A program made the position numbers and the translations under genes. From NCBI GenBank assembly GCA_903772945.1, contig CAICTM010000590.1:1-58048 (forward strand): a stretch of DNA of 58,048 bases, given 5' to 3'. This DNA comes from Seminavis robusta (taxonomy: Eukaryota > Bacillariophyta > Bacillariophyceae > Naviculales > Naviculaceae). The number at the start of each line of letters is the position of its first letter. The first letter of the stretch is position 1. Below are positions 31,541 through 42,809 of this stretch, piece by piece. The notes below the pieces were generated by a model, which was not told the origin of the DNA, did no database searches, and saw nothing but the letters and a program-made list of their open reading frames with translations.

Positions 31541-32856
31541 TAAACATCAACACCGTACCTGGTACCTGTACCAGTACTTCTGGCTTACTGTCCTAACCTC
31601 TACCTTACTGCAACGTATCTTGCCGTTTGAAATCGTTGTCGGAGAAACGACGACTTTCCAACAGACAACCAATGGTTTCTTCGTTTGATTTCGAGTTGGT
31701 CTTGTCAAAGCGCTTCGCTGAACGAAACAAGTCGCTTTTGCAACGACAGTCTAGACGAGGTTTCCTCTCATCTCATCTCATCTCACAGGAAGTAGAGCAA
31801 AAGGTCTTGGTCTGGATCCGAGGTACTGTAGCCCATTACGGTTTTGCGAACAGGTCATGCTGAGTAGCTCTCTTCTCTTCCCTCTGCTATCTCAGCCAGT
31901 GCTCGCTCTTGGACCGTTGGTTCGTTGGTTTCTTCCTTTCTTTGTCGGGTGAAAGGTGTGTTCAGTTCCGAAATAGCCGATTGAGGTTTCGCGAACTGTT
32001 CATGCCGAGTGGCATGGGTTGGCTGCATGGTGCGTCCTCGTGCAAGGTATCGTTGGCTTTTCTGTCTTTCAGCGCTTAATCGTTGCAAGCAATCTGTGGC
32101 GCCTCAAACCCTTGTCTCTTGCTCGTAGGGTATGTTGGCCGTTTTGACGATGGCCGTTGACAACGCGTTCGAGTGACAGTCCTATCATCCACAAAAGGTC
32201 AGTTCACATTCGTATCTTCGACTCTCGCCAATGGTGCCATTTTCGGTGCGCCTCCTTCGGGGGCCTAGTGGGAGAGGCAAATGGGCGGCCATTTCACGAG
32301 TCCGTTCTGTTGCCTCTCTGCCGGAAATGGTACCCAACAGTCTTTCACTTCTTCGTATGATACTAAATTGATCTTCTAACCTTCCTGCTTTCTTGTTCTC
32401 CTTTTGTGATTGACAATGGTGGGCTGTTCGTCGTTCGAGCTCGAGTCTCAAAGCGCTGGCGATTGAATCATTCGATTCGGACAGATTCGAAAACGGTTGC
32501 TTTCCTCAACAACGATCTGCTCAATGTTGGTCGGCAATGGCCGTTTGTGGGTTGGTTTGTCCTCTATCGTTGCCGTTCGTGTTCCACTCTCCAGTTGAGA
32601 GCTAGTGTAAAAGACATCAGCCACATGGCTCTAGCTAGATGTAGTATCGCTGGTTGCATTTCCCTCGTAGCTACTTCTATAAAGACTTTCGATGCGAAGA
32701 GAGACCTCAGATCCGCCGGACACTCAAATGCAACGAGAGCGAACACATCGGTCCTGTTAGACCGGAATTAAGGTAGCTCAAGCAAACTGACCACTTCCAG
32801 CTTGTTTTCCGTCTTCTTCACGCGCTTTCAGCCACCGTGCAAGCTAGCGCTCGGTA
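31541..32856. other. Spacer downstream of the GT17 gene
   Basis: No gene supported on either strand. Two related stretches (ttttgcgaacaggtcatgct near 31842 and tttcgcgaactgttcatgcc near 31986) suggest an old local duplication. A ctcatctcatctcatctc run lies near 31769. Confidence 0.4.
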
Positions 32857-34566
32857 TTATTTCTTGTCTTTGGGCTTTTCGGACTCCCGCAATCGTTTCC
32901 GAAGGTTCCCCATCTCGGCCTCTTTGCTCCACATGAACCTCCGAGCCTCTTTGAATTGATGCGATACATCCTCGATCTTTCTCTCCAATTGGCTCAGGTT
33001 CAGTCTCTCCCGTCGTCTTTGTTCGTCTTGTTCCACCTGAGCTTGGATGGCCCGGTGCTTACGATCTCGATAGTCCTTGTCCATAAAGTAAATGGGAAAC
33101 GGCGGTAGCACTCCCTCCACACCTCCTAGTTCCCGTGCAAACATTTGGTGGTCCTCTTTTTGGTCGTCATCGGGGGCATCCGTTTGGTTTCGGACACACC
33201 GGACCATGAGTCTCAAATCAGCCGTGTGCAGATCCTCTAGTGGAGCCGTCATGGCGTCGGCACGAGGATGTCCAAACGTCAAATACTTGTTTCGTGTCAC
33301 TTCAAAGTCGGCAAAGAAATTGTGCAAGTGAAACGCCGAGTAGCGTGTGTGATTAGGAGCGTTCATTTCATACATGCGTCCCCCACATGTCATGCGAAAG
33401 TCCGCGGCGTTGTACAAGGGAAATCGATCGCCCTGGAGGACCCTGTCGTCAAAATCCTCTTGGTTGCAACCACTAGCGTATCCCAGAGCCCGCCAGTAGC
33501 CATTGACCCGGGGGGCAATGGGATTGCGCGTCTCATTGCCAATCCCCTCAATGCAGGCACCAATGACCATGTCGGGATGAAACCAAGCTCGATCCTTGAC
33601 GACGCACTCGGGCGATGTTTCAAAGACACGGGTGAATCCACTCATTTTGGTCTGTCGATTGTCGCAATGATGGCTCTTGTAGTCCAATGGTTTGACGTAC
33701 GGACACTGTTGCACTGCGCGCAAAAAGTCTCGACTAAACGTCTCGTCGACATCTCCCAAGTATCCAATATCGTTGGGTGTCATGCCCATTTCTTTCCATC
33801 CGTGGAGAATTTCTTGTCGTTGGGCGTGCTCTCGTTCCAAATGCAGCAATTTGGAATCTTCATTGACGTATTGGCGAATCTGTAACTGGGATGTTCCAAA
33901 GAGCGCCTTTAACTTGTCGGCATGAGCATGGTCTCGTAGAAAGGGTCTTTGTGTGAATGTTTGTGTGCGATTGGATTCCACAAAGACGACTCCAGCAAAG
34001 ACCTGATAGGCTTCGGTGGCTACGATATCTAGTAGTTCCCAGTTTTCATCGGCAATGAGACTGCCATAAAAGATTCTTCGTTGAGCTGCTGGTTGAGTGA
34101 CGTTGGTATGGTTGTGATTGTAACTTTGGTTGTGCTTTTGAGTTGTGGAGGGTGGATGCATGGAAAAGCCATATCGCTGACAGCGTTCTTCCAAGTTGGC
34201 GTGGTCAATCTTATCTTGAAAGGCCTGGAAGAAGGACTGAGGTTTATGAGAGAGAATACCTCGAGCAATGCCACCGTCGTCTTCATCCTCTTGCTGTTTA
34301 GTGCTGGTGGAAGTTGAGGATGGACCTAGAACTCGTCCTGTCCAAGAAGCGGGTGGTTCCGTTGGCTGCTGCACATTATGAGTAGTAGTGGCATTGTGTT
34401 TGTTGTCTCGTCTTGTATGATCTGTGGCCAGAGCTCGTGTCACTGTGGACGAGGCTGTGTTCCGAAAGACATAGGTCTGGTGGCAAGCAAGGAGAAAGAG
34501 TGCGACAGTGCAACGCGCCATGGTCCTTTTGGATTGTTTGGTGGTAGTCATGATGATATTTAGCAT
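32857..34566 (-). CDS. Glycosyltransferase family 17-like (N-acetylglucosaminyltransferase)
   Basis: 569 residues from the ATG at 34566; a second ATG five codons later is equally possible. A short N-terminus and a membrane anchor (about 17-35) mark a type II Golgi protein. A low-complexity stem with NxT/NxS sites follows, then the catalytic domain: RRIFYGSLIADENWELLDI (about 163-181), VVFVESNRTQTF, and IGYLGDVDETFSRDFL, where DVDE (272-275) fits the metal-binding acidic motif of GT17. GT17 enzymes such as MGAT3 add a bisecting GlcNAc to N-glycans. The C-terminus is a long charged coiled-coil-like helix. The acceptor in diatoms is unknown. Confidence 0.75.
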   Translation of the reverse strand: MLNIIMTTTKQSKRTMARCTVALFLLACHQTYVFRNTASSTVTRALATDHTRRDNKHNATTTHNVQQPTEPPASWTGRVLGPSSTSTSTKQQEDEDDGGIARGILSHKPQSFFQAFQDKIDHANLEERCQRYGFSMHPPSTTQKHNQSYNHNHTNVTQPAAQRRIFYGSLIADENWELLDIVATEAYQVFAGVVFVESNRTQTFTQRPFLRDHAHADKLKALFGTSQLQIRQYVNEDSKLLHLEREHAQRQEILHGWKEMGMTPNDIGYLGDVDETFSRDFLRAVQQCPYVKPLDYKSHHCDNRQTKMSGFTRVFETSPECVVKDRAWFHPDMVIGACIEGIGNETRNPIAPRVNGYWRALGYASGCNQEDFDDRVLQGDRFPLYNAADFRMTCGGRMYEMNAPNHTRYSAFHLHNFFADFEVTRNKYLTFGHPRADAMTAPLEDLHTADLRLMVRCVRNQTDAPDDDQKEDHQMFARELGGVEGVLPPFPIYFMDKDYRDRKHRAIQAQVEQDEQRRRERLNLSQLERKIEDVSHQFKEARRFMWSKEAEMGNLRKRLRESEKPKDKK

Positions 34567-35426
34567 GCTATATTAGTTTGCATGGACGGTTCGTTGGAAG
34601 CTTGCTATGCTAGCAATGCTGCTGAAAATAGAAGGTCGGATGAGAAGAAACTTTTGTGAGAATTTGGTTTCAGGTTTTGTTTGGAAGGGGCTTTGCAGGA
34701 CTCGACTCGATGCCTGTCTGCATCCAAGCATGTCAGACAGCATGTAGACAGCTCGCTTCATGATTACTAGCTAGAGTCTAGTACTTGTTTAGTAGATACA
34801 CTATGTACGCTTTGTCCCACTCTTGCAACGACACAAGGATCGTATCTGAGAGCTGAGTCTAGCTATCATAGGCATGGTGGTCGCGTTGTCACTTGGTTTG
34901 GTTGTCGTGGTTGCGTAGCGTGGATCCTTGCTTGGTTGGGTCGTCATGCTTGCTCCAGTCCCACCTCTGGTTCCAGTATTTGAAAGGGTTAAGGCTTTGA
35001 TGTTCTGGTTCGACGTCATAAGATGACGTGTCACCTTCGGGTTCTGTTTGAAATGACTGGTTGTTCTTTTCTCGCGATCTTTTGGATCTTTTGTGTGGGT
35101 ACACTGTATCGTGGGGAAGTCTACAGCAGTCTAGAGCCACCTGTTGCCTGTCACTGACGACAGCTGTTCTACAGGTAGGTGCGGTAACATTTTGTTTTGA
35201 TACAATGATTTGGAGTTAAATACAGTCTTAACTCTAACATTACCTAGACTACCAATTTGGTTCTGTCTTCACCGTGGCGGCAGCTGGATGAGAATTGTTT
35301 TTGGGAGAAAGACACCATCATCATCTCATCATCGATCTCATAGTTTCCCACCTGCATTGACACACAAGAAGCTACTACCAATACTACCATTACTACTATT
35401 ATAATAAGACATCTCTTGCTGCCACC
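34567..35426. other. Divergent promoter region
   Basis: 860 bp between the minus-strand GT17 gene and the plus-strand plastid protein gene, so it should hold both promoters. No RNA gene or long repeat is visible. Confidence 0.4.
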
Positions 35427-36502
35427 ATGATGATTCGATTTGTGTGCTTGTTGAGTTTGGCGGAAGCTTTTACTACGCAGTATGCTACCCCTGCTACCCA
35501 CGCCATGAAGACCATTAAGCCCATTAAGACTACCCAGCTGTGGATGAGTACCACTGAGGATTTTTCTACGTCTACTTCTACTACTGATTCTACTACGAGC
35601 AATTTGAATGAAGACAAGTTTCTGTCGGACTTGAATACTATGGAAATGGAATTGCCGGGCATGTTGTCGTCGACGGCCCAAGACGATACCAGCCGTGATA
35701 TCCAAGGCGAATCGATTTGGGATCGAGCCACTCTGCGTCTGAATGCCTTGGCCACCAAAGGAAGAGCTTTGCAGCAAAATTACGCCATTGAAATTTCGGA
35801 GCTCCAGCAAAAGACGCCTTGGCAAGACTTTCCCGAACGTGTCCCACTTTCCAATGCCGCTGTATGGAGAGAAGAAGGACAAGTTCCTGTAGAAGCCACT
35901 ACTGGTGCTACCACAACCCAAGTTACTACCACTTCCGAGTCATCCACCGAAGGATCCGCTGGATGGGGTTTGGCCATGGTCGTGGGAGCTGCTGCTGCTT
36001 TTGCCGTGGTGCAGCCGGACACTGTCACCTCTCTATTGAATCAAGTCAATCTAGATGTGGATGTTGCCAGTCTCACTGCTGGAGTTTCCTCTGCTATTGA
36101 AGAAGCACAGCAAGCCATTCAGAATATTGATCTCAGTGTGGACATTGATATGGACATTGACATGAGTGCTCCCTTGCAAGCGGTTCAGACACAAGTTGAG
36201 GCCATACAGGTCGGTCTCGCAGCTCAAACGGATGCCATCAAGGTAAGCATTCAATACAAACAAGATCACTATTGATCAGTAGAGAAGAAAAAGGATGGAT
36301 CTAACGTTATTTCTTGTGTGATTATTTTCGCTTTTCACAGGACGTCGTCGGTGAATATCCCACCATGGTCATGGCACAGTGGCAAGAATTTACTCAAAAC
36401 TTGCAACAAGCCACGGCAACCGGTGTCGATGGAATCAAGGCCTTTCAAGAAACCGCCACTACCCAATTTGATTTGGCCGATTTGGAATTCCCAAGTCAGT
36501 AA
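35427..36502 (+). CDS. Plastid-targeted membrane protein, unknown function
   Basis: Two exons, 35427-36242 and 36341-36502, with donor GTAAGC, acceptor CACAG and the frame kept at AIK|DVV; 325 residues. The start has a strong context (gccaccATG). The N-terminus MMIRFVCLLSLAEA is a signal peptide followed directly by Phe (AEA-FTTQ), the ASAFAP-like signature for import across the diatom plastid membranes. The rest holds a Ser/Thr-rich part, one hydrophobic segment (GWGLAMVVGAAAAFAVV, about 174-190) and an amphipathic stretch of alternating Asp/Val/Ile (VNLDVDVASL; LSVDIDMDIDM) that could line a membrane or form a coiled coil. No family recognised. Confidence 0.75.
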
Positions 36503-37305
36503 AGTGGCTTCACTGGTGGAACGGATGGAATGGTATGGTATGGAGGATGATGACGATGACGATGACGACAACAAGAAAAAACCAAAGGAAATGACTGCTG
36601 GAAAAGTGAATGATATCCCGCTGGGACAATTGCGGAAAGATGCCACTACCACCATGGTCTTATACGAACGTGTGTTGGTGCGTGAGCACGGAAATAAAAA
36701 GGAACACGAAGTCTCCTGATGGGATTCATTCTGTGGCAGGCTCTTTGGTCTATCTGTCTAACTACACAACAAACTATACATATACTTTTCATATCGTGCT
36801 CTGTACAAAAGCACAACAAACACAGCTGTAGAACTACAAAACAAAAATACTAAAAGGAAAAAGTTATCAGCAAAAGGAACCACAACGTGAAGATATAATG
36901 TAGGCGTCGCGCTGGCGAGTAGGTAGAGGTGTCGGAAATGCACACAAGCTGACTATCGCACGTCCATGTACCGGTACGATACGATACGATAGGCATTTGT
37001 TCGAAGAGTATGTTTCGAGGAACCTTCAAGACACGGTTCTTCTCTCCAAGCTCAGTCAGCAAAAGCAGACGCTGCCCATCAACGGACCAATGCTCGTGTC
37101 AACCACAAACTCTCCTCAACTCAAATTTCTCCCGTTGCGGTATCTTTGAGTTCGTCTCTGTTTGCAGGGTTCTAGCTTTTGTTACGTGCGTCATTGTCTA
37201 GCGTTTTGTATTCTTTTTTGAAATCTAGTCTCTAGTTTAGTTGATCATCCGTACAGGGAAAAGTGTTGATTGCAATTTTAAAACTCACACCATTAGATAC
37301 ATGTC
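36503..37305. other. Convergent intergenic region
   Basis: 3' sides of two facing genes. A gatgacgatgacgatgac run follows the stop near 36547; a TACCGGTA palindrome lies at 36969-36976 next to a cgatacgatacgata run. Confidence 0.45.
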
Positions 37306-37851
37306 TCATTCCAAGTCGAATTGAAAAGTGACTACACCATCCATCACAAATGAGCTCAGAGGTCCACGAAAGACGGATACTGGAACACGATGTCCACGTC
37401 CGGAGGCTGGGTCCACAGAAGTGACATCATCCACAGTCAGCATGAAATAGTCATGTCCATCCTCATTATTGAGAATGGTATCCGTGGAGAGTCCAGGCAT
37501 GGTGACTTGCATGGGGCCGGCATAGGCGCCATCCACTTGAATGGAAACGTCTACCGAGTGGGGCACCATGCCGGCAACTTGGAATCGGCAGCCTGTTTGT
37601 GTTTCCAGTAGTTGAAAGGAATACTTGTCGGCGATGCGGTCAAATGTGCTGAGTTCAAAAAGGAGGGATCGAGGCTGCTGATCATTCTTAATGGGGCATG
37701 TTGTTGCCCCCATTGGATCACGGACGTTGACAACCAGAGGATACAGGGATTCAGGACTGCCAATGAATTCTTGAGTTTGAGCAAGAGCAGATGTGCCAAA
37801 GAAGTTGGAGAGTGCAAGGAAACTGATGAGAAGAGTGGCGAAAACCTTCAT
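37306..37851 (-). CDS. Small secreted protein, unknown
   Basis: 181 residues if translation starts at the ATG at 37851, chosen because it begins a clear signal peptide (MKVFATLLISFLALSNFFG, cleavage likely after SALA). The open frame extends upstream without adding anything domain-like. The mature part has two Cys (CPIKN and GCRFQ) that could pair, and reads like a beta-rich domain (FELSTFDRIADKYSFQL; HDYFMLTVDDV). No Phe follows the cleavage site, so plastid import is not predicted; it should enter the secretory pathway. No family recognised. Confidence 0.65.
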   Translation of the reverse strand: MKVFATLLISFLALSNFFGTSALAQTQEFIGSPESLYPLVVNVRDPMGATTCPIKNDQQPRSLLFELSTFDRIADKYSFQLLETQTGCRFQVAGMVPHSVDVSIQVDGAYAGPMQVTMPGLSTDTILNNEDGHDYFMLTVDDVTSVDPASGRGHRVPVSVFRGPLSSFVMDGVVTFQFDLE

Positions 37852-38952
37852 TGTTGTGGTGGATGATGTATAAATTGTTAGGTGAGTTTGCTTGTTTGGG
37901 TTTTGGATGCTTTTGTGTTGTCGTTTGCTTGCTTTGTGTTTTTGTGAGACAACTTGGAACGGTGGAAACAAGTCGCAAGGTTGAAGGAGGTTCATTCCTG
38001 CACCTGTACCGTACGACGATGCCGCCCCAACGGTTTGTTGAACTTTTGATTCCTGCATTCCCACAACTTGAAGTGGGAATGGAGCAGTCACAGTAGCCGC
38101 GGATAAACCGTGCTCGAGTAGGTACCAGGTACTCGAGTACGTACCGTACCGCTGCTTCGTCGCACTCACAACAACATACCGGTACATGCCATGGAAGTTG
38201 CTTTTAGTGCTTCTAAAGTTAGTTAGTTAGTTAGTTAGTTGGCATGGTTTGCTCACTAGGGAGTGAGGCTAAGCAGACAGGTTCCACTAACAAAAACCAC
38301 GCAGCCTGACAGATGGGCATCGCAACATCGAGTCATCAGAGGACTGTCTACTGATGCGATGCTTGTCAGACTACCAAATGTAGCATTGGGCAAGTAAGTG
38401 GTCTCATGCAGCCCTCGTTTTTCTTTTAAATTAGCTCTATTCATCCTAACTTCAGAAACTCGGAGCATGATGATGCTGCCACTTCACTGGCAGTGCAGGA
38501 TGTTGACTCAACATGCAACGTCAACGTGTTGCTTCAGCTGCCAGGTAAAGCCTTACCGCGCACCCACGGTCACTTTCTCTTCTCCTGCCGTATTCAACGA
38601 GTTGCCGTTTCTGCCGACTGGCTTCTTTCTCATTCATACCGATACTGAAGCGGACGGCCCAAAGGTTGCCGATGTACCTTATTGAGGGTGCGCCGCAAAA
38701 CGGATGGAAAGGTTTCAAAGGCTGAGTTACGATAATTAGAGCTTACGATGGGATCGGCATGAGTGCAGGCTACAAAGATACTTAGGTTGATTGGGAGTTA
38801 AGTATGCCACACCGGCACATCCTCTCAACGACAGGCAGGCAGTTGAATTCTAATCACCGAATTCAACCTCCTGGATGATCATATTCCAATGGCAAGACCA
38901 CCTTTTTCGATTCTGCTGGTGATTGTTGTTGTTGGTATACAAGCCGCTAGCC
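37852..38952. other. Divergent intergenic region
   Basis: Promoter space between the minus-strand secreted protein and the plus-strand PARG-like gene. Contains a TACCGGTA palindrome (38177-38184) and the (AGTT)n tract. Confidence 0.45.
38215..38241 (+). repeat. (AGTT)n microsatellite
   Basis: Six tandem agtt units. Confidence 0.85.
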
Positions 38953-41676
38953 ATGAGACTGTTCCGATGTATAGGTGGCGGTACTAGTAGTAGCAAGAAT
39001 GAGAGGGTGTGTTTTGTGCTGCTGTGGTTGAATGTGTTAATTTTTGTGGGTATCCACGTGCCCATGCTTGTGTGCTACTGGTCCCCCAAGATAGTGGAAT
39101 TCTGGGAGCACTATCGAGAACAACGGCAAGATAGGTTGATGCTGCTGACGGCAGGAACAGAAACAGAAGACAAAGAAGATCTGGCTGAGGAATCTGCGTT
39201 CAATCCAATGAAGAGTCCAGAAGCAGCTCCGTTGTCTCCTACACCCAGCGATACCTGCCCTGATCCACGCTTCACTGGCGGTTTCATCTTTGAGTCCTTG
39301 GAACCCAGGCAACAAGCACAGAAACCAGGAGGCAATCCAGCTTCCCCATCTGAACTACCTATAGGCCCTCAGTCGGATCCACTAGACTCAGACATAGACT
39401 TATCTAACCTGAGCCTTGTTCCCGTGGGTCCTCCGCGACCCTCCGACTCAAGAATCATGGCAGAGTTCCTGGCAGCGGCTGTGCTGATGGTCTTGGTGTG
39501 GTTCTCTGTGTGCTATAGGCAGTTGCAGCATAGCAGTAGGAAACAAGAGACGGAACCAATTAGTCAGGAAGCACAAAGAGAGAAAAGACCAGAAACGGCA
39601 GCACTGCCTGAACCTGAACTTGAACAGATGGAGCGCAGACCAACGACTTGTAGAGTCAAATCCATGATGACGGGCGTGGATGTGGTGGTTCAGCAGGATG
39701 ACGAGTCTCAGCCAGGTGCCATCGTCGAAGTAGAACTTTCCAGGCAACTTTGTCGATCCAACAGCCATAAATCGACCGTCAGCGTTCGCAGTGCACGCAG
39801 CACACGCAGTGTTCGTACCACTCCCAGTGAAGACAAAGTCTTGGAGTCCTGCAATCACGTATTTGAGGATGAGGAACACAATCATGCCATTTATCAACTT
39901 ACCACTACTGCACCGGTTGAACAGCGGAATCCACAAGACGAAGACACTGCTAGTAGTAGTACGGGTAGAAGGACAGAACGTGAAGGCAACCAACCAAACA
40001 AGACAAAGATGTGCCACCGTTGCAAAACCACTCTGGATGCTAGTTGGAGATTCTGTTGTTCTTGTGGTGCCACAGTCAGTATACTGGCATCCACTCCCAT
40101 ACAGTTGCACACAAGTAGTTTCCGGACGGCCGTGGAGGACGACGACCTGGAAATTGTCAGGTCGCGGTCCGAAGAATGCACGGCTTCCACCACCGAACAC
40201 GTACTTAAGAGAACCAACTCTACTGGAAGCATGTCCTATTTGACAGCCAGGAGTGTTCAGTCGCGAGCTAAAGAAGCAGAAGAGAACAGTCATACTAATG
40301 CCCGAGAAGCGATCGAGCCACAGGACGAGACAGTTCAAGCAGACCACCCCAAGAAACCAACGACGACGTCACTGGAGAAACTGGCAAGGAATAAAGCTTC
40401 AGGGCAACAGGAGGATGAGGAATTGATCCACAAGGATGATTACCCTGCTCCTTTCTGTTTGTCGGATGATGTCACGAGCAACATTAGCTTGTTTGACCAG
40501 ATACCACAGTACCCAAGTGCCGTCACGATTACGGATCCAGTCGCTGTTGCTGCCATTCTTGGTGGTGGCGCCGTTGCCGTTCAAGAATCGTCCATGATGG
40601 ATCCTCTCAACATCAAGTTCCGAAGAACAGACTCGGTTTGCATCGGGTCGAGACTCTGGCCTCTCGCCCATTTACAGACAAGATATCCACCCAAATGGGG
40701 ACATCCCAACAAAGAGGTAATTGCACAAGTCTCGTGGTCGTCGTCGGCAACGCCCAAACCAGAAGTAGTGACTACATCAAGTTCTTTGGAGGAGTGGATT
40801 CGTGCCTCTCGTTGGTCCAGGCCCTCGGCGTTACCCAAAAGAGTCAAACGAGCCAAGGTCTACGTCGAATCGAGCAATTTCAGCTACGACACAAGCGGAA
40901 CCAAGCGAGATCACAGGACGACACATTGGCATTTGAACTTTGCTGGTGATCGGCTTTTTCGTGCTGGAGAAGGAACGACTTTTGAAGAAGAAGAATTGCA
41001 AGTCCTGGAACATCCCTGTCTGGCATCCCTGGCAATAGCCATTCAAGATGCCAGGGTACATCGTGTGGAAGGACTGTCGACGCTGACTCACGAACCAGAA
41101 GTCGGACCGACGCCCATCTTGATCAAGGGAGCCCAACGAACGTGCCATATCAATACTCGAAGGTTGGACCCAGAGTTTTTGGATGGCGCTGCTCCAGAAG
41201 AAGTTCGAGAGGCGACGGAAGCCTTGCAGATTCCAGTCACTATCAACATTGCGGCTTTGCCAGCCATCCCACGCGGCGAGGGACGCTATACTGTCAGCCA
41301 AATCCGAAGACTCTTCATCTACGCCTACACGGGCTTTCGGGCCGTGGTACTCGAGAGCGGCGGTCGCAAACCCGTCCTGCACACAGGATTCTGGGGCTGT
41401 GACGACCTGCAAGGAGGAAACAAGGGGCTGACATCAGCCATTCAAATTCTGGCGGCTGGAACTGCCGGTATCAAGTACATTCATTTCAAACCGGGCGACA
41501 ATTCGGCCTTTGATCGCAGTGCCATGTGGCATGGAATCAATGTGGCCAATGCGCTTCATGGACAGACATTTGATTCCGTGGTGAAGCTGCTAGTGTCCTC
41601 AGGCTACTCGTGGAGTGATCAAGACCGCTCGCATCTGCCGTATCAACCGCCTCCGGCCAGTATCTGGACAAACTAG
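38953..41676 (+). CDS. Membrane-anchored zinc-ribbon protein with PARG-like domain
   Basis: 907 residues from the ATG at 38953; the open frame extends 10 codons upstream without an ATG. TM1 lies at about 20-42 (VCFVLLWLNVLIFVGIHVP) and TM2 at about 168-188 (MAEFLAAAVLMVLVWFSVCY). A long Ser/Glu-rich linker carries a zinc ribbon, CHRC and CCSC (Cys354, 357, 368, 371). The C-terminal 260 residues recall poly(ADP-ribose) glycohydrolase: HLNFAGDRLFRAGEG then FEEEEL (about 660-682), comparable to the PARG Asn/GGG/QEE active site, and HTGFWGCDDLQGGN followed by AIQILAAGTAG (about 810-836), comparable to the WGCGAFGG...QILAA end of PARG. The GGG loop is altered (AGEG) and Gln of QEE is Glu. It may bind or cleave ADP-ribose at a membrane. 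The domain call is inference. Confidence 0.6.
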   Translation: MRLFRCIGGGTSSSKNERVCFVLLWLNVLIFVGIHVPMLVCYWSPKIVEFWEHYREQRQDRLMLLTAGTETEDKEDLAEESAFNPMKSPEAAPLSPTPSDTCPDPRFTGGFIFESLEPRQQAQKPGGNPASPSELPIGPQSDPLDSDIDLSNLSLVPVGPPRPSDSRIMAEFLAAAVLMVLVWFSVCYRQLQHSSRKQETEPISQEAQREKRPETAALPEPELEQMERRPTTCRVKSMMTGVDVVVQQDDESQPGAIVEVELSRQLCRSNSHKSTVSVRSARSTRSVRTTPSEDKVLESCNHVFEDEEHNHAIYQLTTTAPVEQRNPQDEDTASSSTGRRTEREGNQPNKTKMCHRCKTTLDASWRFCCSCGATVSILASTPIQLHTSSFRTAVEDDDLEIVRSRSEECTASTTEHVLKRTNSTGSMSYLTARSVQSRAKEAEENSHTNAREAIEPQDETVQADHPKKPTTTSLEKLARNKASGQQEDEELIHKDDYPAPFCLSDDVTSNISLFDQIPQYPSAVTITDPVAVAAILGGGAVAVQESSMMDPLNIKFRRTDSVCIGSRLWPLAHLQTRYPPKWGHPNKEVIAQVSWSSSATPKPEVVTTSSSLEEWIRASRWSRPSALPKRVKRAKVYVESSNFSYDTSGTKRDHRTTHWHLNFAGDRLFRAGEGTTFEEEELQVLEHPCLASLAIAIQDARVHRVEGLSTLTHEPEVGPTPILIKGAQRTCHINTRRLDPEFLDGAAPEEVREATEALQIPVTINIAALPAIPRGEGRYTVSQIRRLFIYAYTGFRAVVLESGGRKPVLHTGFWGCDDLQGGNKGLTSAIQILAAGTAGIKYIHFKPGDNSAFDRSAMWHGINVANALHGQTFDSVVKLLVSSGYSWSDQDRSHLPYQPPPASIWTN

Positions 41677-42809
41677 GCTTCAAATAATGGAACGAATGAA
41701 GAAAGAAGGAGCGTGCATGCCCTATAGGGCGTGCTTCGAGTCTCGGAGGAGGAATTTGGTACCTGACTGATCCATTTTGCCCATTTGGAATAGGCAAATG
41801 AGAAAGCCAATCCAAGTAATCGATGAGTCGAGTTGGAGGACGCATATGATTGACAAGTTACAGGAACTCGCAATGGTGACCCATAGGTTGTTGTACATGT
41901 AGCTAGTAATCCTTAGAAATAACTAACTGTTTGCATTTGATTGAGCTAGCTAGCTAGCTAGCTAGAGGGGTTGACGGTGCACAGAGCTGTCCTGCCCTTA
42001 TGGGTGGGAGTGTGGCTGTGGGTGCCACACTGGCACTGCAGAAAGCAGAAAGTGACTCTGTCCAACTGAGCACGTAACTTTACTTGGATATTCCAATTCT
42101 ATGGCAAGGCAACCCCATCAGCTGTGTCAAAACCTTCCGGACCCAACACTGCCAACTCTGCAACAAGGAAAGACTTGAAATACTTCGACGTTCTCGAGAA
42201 TCACCAGAAACAATTAATTATCAACACACGCAACGAAATCTACGGCACCTGCCGACACAATCCAAAGTTTCACAAGTACATATAATTTAGCCCAGCACTG
42301 ATGAGTCTCACAGAGGAGATGAAAGAGTCATGCCAAAACCAAAAAGTAACCACAGAGGCCAAAGCCTGTGTTTTGGTGGTTGGTGACCTACCTGTTTCAG
42401 TAAAATTTACTTAATCCAGTCACTCTTTGCTAAAATCGTATGATATTCTGCCCATTTACCGGGGACTTCAGCTCTGCTGGACAGCTTCATGCGGCTCAGA
42501 GGGCTTTCAAGCATGGCATCCAATACCTATCACTTAGCCGGTGTGCCCTCAAGGTAATCATCCTCCTCGGGTAGCATTTGGTCCTGCTGGGAATCGCCAC
42601 ACTGAATCGTAACATATCGTAAGCCCAGTCGCGAATTTGAAGGACTGGGACCCCCCGACTTAACGCAAAGAGTACACGACATTGGCTTTGACCTGGCCTA
42701 TTCAGCACTCACAAAATGCTGGCCAATTGCAACAACCACTTACCGGCACAACTGAATAGAGATCAAACACACCTGCTCACGACTGGTGTTACTGGAAACC
42801 CCACAAAAA
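41677..42809. other. Spacer
   Basis: No gene supported. Contains a (CTAG)n run and a hairpin, gtgtggc..gccacac, near 42012-42032. Confidence 0.45.
41945..41964. repeat. (CTAG)n tract
   Basis: Five uninterrupted CTAG units. Confidence 0.85.

Noticed and set aside
36318..36719. Plus-strand ORF of 133 codons
   Set aside because: Overlaps the second exon of the plastid protein in another frame and ends in a simple GAT/GAC repeat.
37852..38187. N-terminal extension of the small secreted protein
   Set aside because: The frame is open, but the ATG at 37851 starts a clear signal peptide and the extension has no domain-like content.
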